Shown here: in pieces, positions 8,308 to 13,408 of the stretch
How positions within the stretch are numbered: the stretch's first letter is position 1
How the letters are laid out: every line of letters starts with the position of its first letter
NCBI GenBank assembly: GCA_012961645.1
Contig: DTYY01000304.1
Coordinates: forward strand, 1 to 13,408
Source: Methanosarcinales archaeon
Lineage (GTDB): Archaea; Halobacteriota; Methanosarcinia; Methanosarcinales; Methanogasteraceae
Reading direction: 5' to 3'
DNA length: 13,408 bases
Translations under genes and position numbers: made by a program
Notes under the pieces: generated by a model
Told to the model about the DNA's origin: nothing
The model's database searches: none
Seen by the model: only the letters and a program-made list of their open reading frames with translations

Positions 8308-8709
8308 TCACAGACTGTCCAGATCCCTCTTCAACACTGCAACCCACCACCATCTCGCCATATCGGCCAGATCCTTACCAAACTGCCCTGATACCCGATA
8401 TACGCCCTTCTTATTGGTGATCATCCCTGCACCGAGCAGTTTATTCCGCATGGCATAGAATGATGATATACTGATATCGAACTCGTCCAGCAGTTGCCTC
8501 CATTCCTCGGTCCGTATCGGATTTCCGGATGCCTCACGCTCAAGAATCAGCATAACAAACCTCTGACCACGTATCGCACTGCTTTCGTTCTGGAACAGCC
8601 TCCGCATCAGCTCATAAAAAGGTTCCTGAGACGCAGTGATCCGTGTGTTTGCATCGGAGCGGATGATGAGACTGGTTGAGGTACGGGGAGCGTCCTTCAC
8701 CAGTGTCAT
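8308..8709 (-). CDS. Winged helix-turn-helix protein, probable archaeal regulator
   Basis: This 133-aa protein has a flexible first 25 residues, then a winged-helix-like domain at about 30-110. Helices cover ASQEPFYELMRRLF, RGQRFVMLILERE (47-59) and EEWRQLLDEF (68-77). A likely recognition helix is SISSFYAMRNKLLGAGMI (80-97), and a short wing is KKGVYRVS (100-107). The C-terminus (DLADMARWWWVAVLKRD) is aromatic and may serve as a dimer contact. I do not recognise a named family. Its ATG overlaps the stop of the DUF2551 gene by 4 nt, so the two are co-translated and probably act together. The target is unknown; the neighbouring trehalose operons or enolase are possible but unproven. Confidence 0.72.
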   Translation of the reverse strand: MTLVKDAPRTSTSLIIRSDANTRITASQEPFYELMRRLFQNESSAIRGQRFVMLILEREASGNPIRTEEWRQLLDEFDISISSFYAMRNKLLGAGMITNKKGVYRVSGQFGKDLADMARWWWVAVLKRDLDSL

Positions 8710-9032
8710 GCCACAGCCGGGTGCTTTACCGATCGGTTCAGTACCGATTTTACGAGATCAACATACTCCTCGCGCAGCGTATAGACGATCGGCGTCTTGT
8801 AGGACTGTTTATGTGCATGCAGGATGCCAAGTTTGGAATGGATATATCCAACCATTGAAGCGACTTTTTTGTGGGTAACCTTGAACCTCTTGGAGAGAAT
8901 GTCATAGAGAGCATCCACAGTCACCTTTCTGACATTGAGTATGGTTTTCATGACGGTATATCTGATTCCGTCCGGGTCCAACTCGATATATCGCTCCAAT
9001 CTTCTTTTGATTTTTGATCGAAATGAACTCAT
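8706..9032 (-). CDS. DUF2551 family protein, winged-helix-like
   Basis: This is a 108-aa basic protein of the archaeal DUF2551 family, known mainly from methanogens. Visible features are RSKIKRRLERYIELDPDGIR (5-24), then a helix-turn-helix-like part, VTVDALYDILSKRF (37-50) and THKKVASMVGYIHSKLGIL (53-71), and a beta-hairpin KTPIVYTLREEY. This suggests nucleic-acid binding, but family function is not established as far as I know. A GTG at 9044 would add four residues (MVVC). I prefer the ATG at 9032 because a GGTGG-type SD lies 4-10 nt upstream and a TATATATA box at 9072-9080 would give a leader of about 18 nt. It is 68 bp downstream of enolase on the same strand and overlaps the next winged-helix gene. 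Confidence 0.78.
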   Translation of the reverse strand: MSSFRSKIKRRLERYIELDPDGIRYTVMKTILNVRKVTVDALYDILSKRFKVTHKKVASMVGYIHSKLGILHAHKQSYKTPIVYTLREEYVDLVKSVLNRSVKHPAVA

Positions 9033-9071
9033 ACACACCACCACATGATTACATTAATCTAAAACTTATGG

Positions 9072-9080
9072 TATATATAT
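9072..9080 (-). promoter_or_regulatory. TATA box upstream of the DUF2551 operon
   Basis: The minus strand reads ATATATATACC, 40-48 nt upstream of the ATG at 9032. It sits in the short gap after enolase, so the regulator pair probably has its own promoter rather than depending on enolase transcription. Confidence 0.5.
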
Positions 9081-9100
9081 GTTTTCTTTACAGGGTTGTC

Positions 9101-10354
9101 TCACAGTTGAATGAATCGCGCCACACTGCCCAGTTCCTCCTCGATCCGGATGAGCTGGTTGTACTTGGCTGTACGCTCGGACCTGGCGGGCGCGCCAGTT
9201 TTGAGAAGGTCGGCTCCGACTGCAACTGCGAGATCGGCGATCATGGAATCGCAGGTCTCGGCAGACCGGTGGCTCACCACCACCCTATAACCGTTTCTGT
9301 GCGCCAGATTTGCAGCATCGAGCGATTCTGACACCGTCCCGATCTGGTTTAACTTGAGCAGCAGCGCGTTTGCTGCTCCCATCTCAATTCCACGTTGCAA
9401 CCGCTGGATATTGGTCACAAAGAGATCGTCACCGACGATGATCGCATCGGTTGATGCTGTTAATATGGCGAAATCATCGAAAGCTTCCTCATGGAACGGA
9501 TCCTCGATGAGAAAGATCGGATATGTCTTTATGAGGTCGAGATAATAATCCACCATCTCGCCGCTGTCGAGTTCTGTGCCGTCGATGTGATACTTCCCTC
9601 TCTCGAAGAACTCTGATGCAGCGGCATCGACTCCGAGCGTAACCTCTGATGTGGTGTAGCCAGCCTCTTCGATGGCTGAAACGATCGCATCGAGCGCCTG
9701 ATTGCTCTGATCCATCGGAGGCGCGTATCCACCCTCATCACCGACGTTGCCCGCAACTGCTCCGTACTTCCCTGTCAGGATCTTCTTTAACTCGTGATAA
9801 ACCTCTGCACCAATCCGTATCGCCTCTGTGCACGAGGACGCGCCCTTCGGCTGGATCATGAACTCCTGAATCGCGAGATCGTTCCCTGCATGTTCGCCTC
9901 CATTCAGCACATTCATGGTCGGGCACGGCAGCGTGTGTGCATTGGTGCCGCCAAGATACACATAGAGTGGCAGGTCTGCCGAATCAGCGGCCGCTTTCGC
10001 AGCCGCCATCGAAACACCGAGCATGGCATTCGCGCCAAGATTTGATTTGTTCGGCGTGCCATCGAGATCGATCATCGCCTGATCGATGTAACGCTGCTCT
10101 CGCACATCCATGCCAACGATTTCGTTTCGAAGTACGGTATTTACGTTTTGGGCAGCCTTTAAAACGCCCTTACCATGATATCTCGTATCGTCGCCATCCC
10201 TTAGTTCGAGCGCCTCGTTTGTGCCTGTTGATGCGCCGGAAGGTACACCAGCGCGCCCAAAACCACTCGGAGTGCCCAGATCAACCTCGACAGTTGGATT
10301 TCCGCGAGAATCCAGTATCTCTCTCGCGTGTATGTATTCGATTGTATAAGGCAA
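9101..10354 (-). CDS. eno: Enolase (phosphopyruvate hydratase), TTG start
   Basis: Enolase interconverts 2-phosphoglycerate and phosphoenolpyruvate in glycolysis and gluconeogenesis. At 417 aa it is full length. It begins IHAREILDSRGNPTVEVDL (8-26) and has the mobile loop PSGASTG (38-44). Active-site residues by family alignment are H155 in NGGEHAGN, E207 in GDEGGYAP, metal ligands D243, E284 (IEDPF) and D309 (VGDD), K334 in KLNQIG, H362-R363-S364, and K385 in KTGAPARSER. The usual SHRSGETED reads SHRSAETCD here (361-369), an unusual change beside the active site. The start is TTG: a stop codon lies 16-18 nt upstream in frame and no other usable start occurs before the conserved N-terminus. 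GGTGGT (10358-10363) is the SD. Enolase lies divergent from argG. Confidence 0.96.
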   Translation of the reverse strand: MPYTIEYIHAREILDSRGNPTVEVDLGTPSGFGRAGVPSGASTGTNEALELRDGDDTRYHGKGVLKAAQNVNTVLRNEIVGMDVREQRYIDQAMIDLDGTPNKSNLGANAMLGVSMAAAKAAADSADLPLYVYLGGTNAHTLPCPTMNVLNGGEHAGNDLAIQEFMIQPKGASSCTEAIRIGAEVYHELKKILTGKYGAVAGNVGDEGGYAPPMDQSNQALDAIVSAIEEAGYTTSEVTLGVDAAASEFFERGKYHIDGTELDSGEMVDYYLDLIKTYPIFLIEDPFHEEAFDDFAILTASTDAIIVGDDLFVTNIQRLQRGIEMGAANALLLKLNQIGTVSESLDAANLAHRNGYRVVVSHRSAETCDSMIADLAVAVGADLLKTGAPARSERTAKYNQLIRIEEELGSVARFIQL

Positions 10355-10403
10355 GATACCACCAAGTTCCTACGATTGCGCTTGTGAGTATTCGATGTTA
10401 CTG

Positions 10404-10411
10404 ATATTTAA
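10404..10411 (-). promoter_or_regulatory. Candidate TATA box of enolase
   Basis: The minus strand reads ATTAAATATC about 50-57 nt upstream of the TTG start. This is the only strong AT-rich box between the coding start and the GC-rich stretch at 10425-10472. Confidence 0.35.
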
Positions 10412-10550
10412 TAGTGATGTATGCCTTGGGCCGTCGCGCCGCCCTTGAGCCGATGGTCATACTGCGCGGGAGACTTAATGTCAGAAAAAGAGAAGATAAG
10501 CCAATCATAAGTAACCCACCCGTATCATTATTGATAACAGGAGTAGCAGC

Positions 10551-10802
10551 ATGAAAACCGTAGTACTTGCATATTCGGGCGGTCTGGATACGTCCGTCGC
10601 AATCCCGCTCTTAAAGGAGCGATACGACTACGACCGGGTGACCACGGTCGTTGCCGATGTCGGGCAGCCCGCATCAGAGATCGATGACGCAACAAAGCGC
10701 GCAAAAACCCTTGCTGATGAGCATTACACACTCGATCTGAAGGATGAGGTTATGTGCTATGAACGGCGCTTGCGTATGTTGCAGCAAGCGATTAGCTTAT
10801 GA
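10551..10802 (+). pseudogene. argG: Argininosuccinate synthase, truncated after about 66 codons
   Basis: The start is a clear argininosuccinate synthase, which joins citrulline and aspartate with ATP in arginine synthesis. [17 protein letters not shown] (1-17) has the PP-loop SGGLDTS that binds ATP, followed by VVADVGQP (33-40) and [11 protein letters not shown] (56-66). Full ArgG is about 390-400 aa. Here the match stops at codon 66 (10746-10748), where the family normally continues EFVRDYIFP. The frame then adds 17 unrelated residues and ends at 10800-10802. The citrulline- and aspartate-binding parts are missing, so no activity is expected. The start has GGAG 7 nt upstream and is otherwise undamaged, which suggests a recent insertion, deletion or rearrangement, or an assembly join. 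No later ArgG segment was found in the window. Confidence 0.85.
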
Positions 10803-10975
10803 AAAAGCTGTACCGTGTTTATCAGCCACGGCATATTTTAGGGGAATGAAGACGTGGGCAAGATCCTGAGAAGATAATTGAAACTGAAGAAGTTCGACCA
10901 GAGGAATGCATATACGGAGCAAGCTCGCGTATATTACATGATGGCACGACAGTATTAGTCTGTATAGGTAGGTGA
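10799..10975 (+). other. Possible decayed ORF between argG remnant and the membrane-protein gene
   Basis: One frame reads [16 protein letters not shown], then TGA at 10847-10849, then 41 sense codons to a TGA at 10973-10975. The second part (about 10868-10972, including RPEECIYGASSRILHDGTT) looks protein-like but has no ATG, GTG or TTG of its own. Its stop overlaps the GTG at 10972. It could be the tail of a gene lost at the argG junction. No family is recognised. A weak TATA-like GTATATTA (10929-10936) lies here and could serve the following gene. Confidence 0.25.
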
Positions 10976-11565
10976 AAGACTTGAAAAACAAAAAATCAGC
11001 TACAGATTTCCTCCAGCTTATTTTTAGTAGCTTTTTTCGCTGGTGGTGGGCAGTGGTTACCGCAGTTGTTACATTCGCGAGTTGGCAACTTGTATCGCGA
11101 GATGATATATTGTTAACCGCCCCCATGTTTATTATATTAATCCTGATAGGATCGGTTTTACTTTTTCTCGCTTTGTCGGTTGGTTATCAAGGCTGGTTGA
11201 TCTACCAAGAGCATTTCACACGCCCACGAATAGTGGGATTTCTGAAATGTGATATCTACGATGATGACCACGTTTTTCTCTTGGAGAGCGACATTGATAT
11301 TGCTCAAGGCACTGTAATTGAACTGAAAAGATTCCATAATGGGGTAGAAGTAGCAATCGCATTGGTGGAAATCAGGGAGAAGAATTCCAAAGGACAATAT
11401 CAAGCTGATCCTTTCTGGATCTCGCCTGGTCCTCATAGAGAGCTCACGATGGGTCAATTCGTCTATTCAGAGATCGAGGCTGAACCATTAGTAAAGCGAC
11501 GAACTCTACAAAATGCAATAGATTACATTATACCACCACGGGGTGATGCCCATGAGCAAGAATAA
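10972..11565 (+). CDS. Two-helix membrane protein paired with the TIR gene
   Basis: This 197-aa protein belongs to no family I recognise. A basic N-terminus (KDLKNKKSA) is followed by two hydrophobic helices at about 23-41 (with RWWWAVV) and 46-71. The rest (about 75-197) is a soluble domain of probably mixed beta strands (IVGFLKCDIY, VFLLESDIDI, TVIELKRF, VEVAIALVEI), which by the positive-inside rule should be cytoplasmic. The GTG at 10972 overlaps an upstream stop. A TTG at 10981 with AGGTGA 5 nt before it is an equally good start. Its 3' end overlaps the TIR gene by 14 nt, so the two are co-translated. A membrane anchor, sensor or effector working with the TIR protein is inferred from this pairing. 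The gene is clearly more AT-rich than the left part of the window. Confidence 0.7.
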   Translation: MKDLKNKKSATDFLQLIFSSFFRWWWAVVTAVVTFASWQLVSRDDILLTAPMFIILILIGSVLLFLALSVGYQGWLIYQEHFTRPRIVGFLKCDIYDDDHVFLLESDIDIAQGTVIELKRFHNGVEVAIALVEIREKNSKGQYQADPFWISPGPHRELTMGQFVYSEIEAEPLVKRRTLQNAIDYIIPPRGDAHEQE

Positions 11566-12526
11566 AACCGCGTTTTTGAGCTATGCTCACGAAGACAGGG
11601 GTTTTGCCGAAAGAATTGCAACTGAATTACGAAAAGCTGGAATTGATGTCAAAATAGACATATGGGAAATTAAACCAGGAGATTCGCTTATCCAAAAGAT
11701 ATTTGTGGAGGGGCTATCTAACTGTGACACTTTTTTGATTTTACTTTCGAATGCAAGCGTAAGATCAAAATGGGTCAGAGAGGAGCTTGATTACGCGATG
11801 ATCAAGAAGATGGATGGAGTAACCCGGATTATCCCACTAATCAAAGAGAAATGCGAGATTCCCCCTCCCCTTCGAACATTGTTGTGGGTTGACTTGTCTG
11901 TAGACTTCAATGATGGCATTCGTCGAGTTGTTAAAAGCATACACGATGTTTCAGAGAAGCCCCCGCTTGGAAAAATTCCAGATTATATTACAGAGCTAAA
12001 GAATAGTGTTGGTGGTCTCTCTCGAGCCGCATCGACGGTTGGCTCAATTTTATTGAGTCCCCGAGATGACCAACTCGGTTTTGAGAAGGGATACACCGCA
12101 GAGGAAATACACCACTTAGTTTCGATGCTGACTGAAGAAGAGATCAATGATGCCGTTGATGAACTTGGAGAGTATGGTTTGGTGCACACAAGAAAAGGCA
12201 TAGGTACCGCTCCGTATAACTTTGTAAGTGTTGAACCAACGTATGCTCTATTTCTGCACTTCAAAGAGGAGGGAATGGATTACGATCCTATCGAGGATAT
12301 TAAAACTGTTGCATCCGCAGTAGCTTCCCAAAAAAGTGGAATTGACGGAAATGGCATTCAAGAGCTTTGTAACCTCCAGCCTGTGCGGATCAATCGGGCT
12401 GTGGCATACCTTGAAGATTATGGTATAGTTAGAGTCCGTAAATTCCTGGGCACCGCACCATACAGCTTTGGGCACGTTGAAGCAATACGGAAGACACGTC
12501 AATTTGTCGAGGAGAATTGTAAATAA
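11552..12526 (+). CDS. TIR-domain protein with two C-terminal winged-helix-like repeats
   Basis: From the ATG at 11552 the protein is 324 aa. Residues 5-135 are a TIR domain: TAFLSYAHEDRGFAE (6-20), the BB-loop-like DIWEIKPGDSL (36-46), FLILLSNASVRSKWVREEL (61-79) and IIPLIKE. E78 lines up with the catalytic Glu of NAD+-cleaving TIR domains such as SARM1, so NADase activity is possible. After a linker, two similar units follow at about 178-232 and 262-315. Each has predicted helices, then (Y)G-(L/I)-V and a wing with the shared GTAPYxFxxVE (218-228 and 300-310). These look like tandem winged helices, suggesting nucleic-acid or ligand sensing. GGTGAT (11542-11547) is an ideal SD for this start; upstream GTG 11543 and ATG 11546 lack one. 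It overlaps the membrane-protein gene. A defence role is likely by family; the exact system is unrecognised. Confidence 0.85.
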   Translation: MSKNKTAFLSYAHEDRGFAERIATELRKAGIDVKIDIWEIKPGDSLIQKIFVEGLSNCDTFLILLSNASVRSKWVREELDYAMIKKMDGVTRIIPLIKEKCEIPPPLRTLLWVDLSVDFNDGIRRVVKSIHDVSEKPPLGKIPDYITELKNSVGGLSRAASTVGSILLSPRDDQLGFEKGYTAEEIHHLVSMLTEEEINDAVDELGEYGLVHTRKGIGTAPYNFVSVEPTYALFLHFKEEGMDYDPIEDIKTVASAVASQKSGIDGNGIQELCNLQPVRINRAVAYLEDYGIVRVRKFLGTAPYSFGHVEAIRKTRQFVEENCK

Positions 12527-12696
12527 TGAACACTGCATCAGATAACCTACAAGTAATCAAAAGGGAAGACAATAGGATGGAGAAGTTCAGTTCAGAGAAA
12601 GGTTGTGTGCGGAGCGGTTTTGGATATGCTGTGTCAGGCGAAATCAGAGAAATGCGTGATGGAGGCGAGAAGATAAATGATATCGGAAAAAGATAA
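12526..12696 (+). CDS. Possible small ORF, 56 aa, joined to the TIR gene by TAATG
   Basis: The ATG shares one base with the TIR stop codon (TAATG), a typical coupling signal. The frame runs 56 codons to TAA at 12694-12696, overlapping the nucleotidyltransferase start by 20 bp. The product is charged and Gly-rich (MEKFSSEKGCVRSG at 18-31, EIREMRDGGEK at 39-49), with no membrane segment. No family is recognised. It fills the only gap in an otherwise tightly packed run of genes. It may be an open frame by chance. Confidence 0.35.
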   Translation: MNTASDNLQVIKREDNRMEKFSSEKGCVRSGFGYAVSGEIREMRDGGEKINDIGKR

Positions 12697-12943
12697 AGCA
12701 ACTATATTAAAATATGCAAAAAAATACAATATCACTACAGTAATCTTATTCGGTTCCTGTCTTGATAAAGAAGACCCGAGTGACATCGATATCGGTATAA
12801 AGGGGATAGAACCCGAGCTTTTCTTCAAATTTTATGGAGAGTTATTGTTTGAGGTCTCAAAGCGTATAGACATAGTCAACCTTGGCAAAGATAATCTATT
12901 TAACAGATTGGTAGAGAAAGAAGGGGTAAAATTATATGGTTAG
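12677..12943 (+). CDS. mntA: MNT-type minimal nucleotidyltransferase (MntA-like antitoxin)
   Basis: This 88-aa minimal nucleotidyltransferase keeps the family core. VILFGSCLDKEDPSDIDIGI (22-41) has the GS...SDID motif with G26, S27, D36 and D38, and RIDIVNL supplies the third carboxylate D65. In MntA-HepT systems such a protein adds AMP to the conserved Tyr of the HEPN toxin and so silences it. The spacer between GS and DID is somewhat short and lacks the usual Arg of GSRARG. A GGAGG SD (12661-12665) lies 11 nt before the ATG. The gene overlaps the HEPN gene by 8 bp, the usual antitoxin-first order. Family is sure; the antitoxin role is inferred from the partner. Confidence 0.85.
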   Translation: MISEKDKATILKYAKKYNITTVILFGSCLDKEDPSDIDIGIKGIEPELFFKFYGELLFEVSKRIDIVNLGKDNLFNRLVEKEGVKLYG

Positions 12944-13312
12944 TTTAAGAGAAAAGGTCGATGTGGAACTGAAAAATGTCTCTACCGTCCTTGATGAGTT
13001 GGAAAAAATTAAAGACGAACCCAGCAAGTCAATCGTTGAGCTGGCAGGCATTGGTACTTTTTTACATAATTTTTACACAGGGATCGAGAATATACTCAAA
13101 CAAATTTTGCATGACGAAGGCATTCCAATACCTTTTTCAGATTCTTGGCATCGCGACTTGTTGATACTGGCATCTGAAAAGAAGATTATTACTGAAACTA
13201 CAAGAGCACGATTGGCTAAGTATCTGGCGTTCCGTCATTTTTTGTCCAAGCCTATAGTTTTCTATTGGACGAACGCGAATTGAAGTTATTGGTCGATGAT
13301 GTATTTGAGTAA
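12936..13312 (+). pseudogene. hepT: HEPN-domain toxin (HepT-like), frameshifted at its catalytic motif
   Basis: The intact frame gives 115 aa, ending at 13283. Residues 1-103 match HepT-like HEPN toxins: a helical N-terminus, ELAGIGTFLHNFYTGIENIL (35-54), WHRDLL (71-76) and KYLAFRHF (95-102). After RHF the frame leaves the family. If the run of six T at 13238-13243 had one more T, the reading would become FRHFFVQAYSF and then LLDERELKLLVDDVFE, the normal C-terminus, ending at TAA 13310-13312 with 125 aa. So one base has been lost, in the organism or in the assembly. Even then the R-x4-H-x-Y ribonuclease motif reads R100-x4-Q105-x-Y107: the catalytic His is Gln, while the Tyr targeted by MntA-type AMPylation remains. 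The toxin is therefore probably inactive. Confidence 0.8.
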
Positions 13313-13408
13313 ACTAATCCTGTTAAATTATATAAATATATGGTAATTGTATCTAATCCGCTCAAAGAGTCAGAAGCAGTAACATTTGGTACTGTCCAAT
13401 CTTAGGAA
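13313..13408. other. AT-rich sequence to the window edge
   Basis: The last 96 bases hold an AT-rich box, TTATATAAATATATGG (13328-13343), which could be a TATA element for a rightward gene beyond the window. No coding region or repeat is recognised here. Confidence 0.3.

Noticed and set aside
10767..10790. Hairpin at the argG junction as a transcription terminator
   Set aside because: The stem is only 7 bp with a 10-nt loop and has no following T run, so it is reported only as part of the junction.
10797..11126. A 109-codon minus-strand open frame covering the gap after argG
   Set aside because: It extends into the membrane-protein gene, whose hydrophobic helices and coupling to the TIR gene are better supported. 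The minus-strand product is not protein-like.
11543..11551. Earlier TIR starts, GTG 11543 and ATG 11546
   Set aside because: GGTGAT at 11542-11547 is itself the SD for ATG 11552, and neither earlier start has an SD of its own.
13374..13408. Possible insertion-sequence end at the right edge
   Set aside because: The terminal bases looked faintly like a transposon end, but there is no matching inverted repeat and no transposase in the window.
10551..13408. Integrase, tRNA attachment site or CRISPR array marking the island
   Set aside because: None was found by reading both strands. The island call rests on the argG break, base composition and gene content only.

Overview
The window looks archaeal and euryarchaeal, most like a methanogen or ANME-type member of the Methanomicrobia/Methanosarcinales. 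Evidence for this is a DUF2551 protein, a TreT-type trehalose synthase with a DUF5752 partner, TATA-like boxes upstream of gene starts, and Shine-Dalgarno (SD) sites of the GGTGAT/AGGAGG kind. Species cannot be named from sequence alone. No rRNA, tRNA, CRISPR array or recognisable transposase was seen.

Left part (1-8282) is a divergent sugar-metabolism locus. Leftward run four genes: a GT4 glycosyltransferase, a GH65 disaccharide phosphorylase and a beta-phosphoglucomutase, which overlap one another, then the 5' part of a membrane pyrophosphatase gene (hppA) that leaves the window. Rightward, from a shared 140-160 bp intergenic region, run a second GT4 glycosyltransferase, a DUF5752 protein and TreT, spaced by 12 nt and a 4-nt overlap. 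Together they suggest making trehalose (or a related glucoside) from NDP-glucose, and recovering it by phosphorolysis to beta-glucose-1-phosphate and then glucose-6-phosphate. The pyrophosphatase could conserve energy from PPi released when NDP-glucose is made; that link is inference.

Middle part (8308-10550) holds leftward genes: a DUF2551 gene overlapping a winged-helix gene (probably a regulator pair), and enolase, which starts with TTG. A 196-bp divergent region separates enolase from argG.

Right part (10551-13408) is different in character. argG keeps only about its first 66 codons and then changes into unrelated sequence near 10749. From there on the DNA is more AT-rich and holds short, tightly packed genes: a two-helix membrane protein overlapping a TIR-domain protein with two C-terminal winged-helix-like repeats, a possible 56-aa ORF joined by TAATG, and an MNT nucleotidyltransferase/HEPN pair of MntA-HepT type. 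The HEPN gene has a one-base frameshift in a T run exactly at its catalytic motif, and the catalytic His is Gln even when the frame is restored. This looks like a small defence island next to a broken housekeeping gene. The membrane-protein/TIR-winged-helix pair is the best candidate for an undescribed system.
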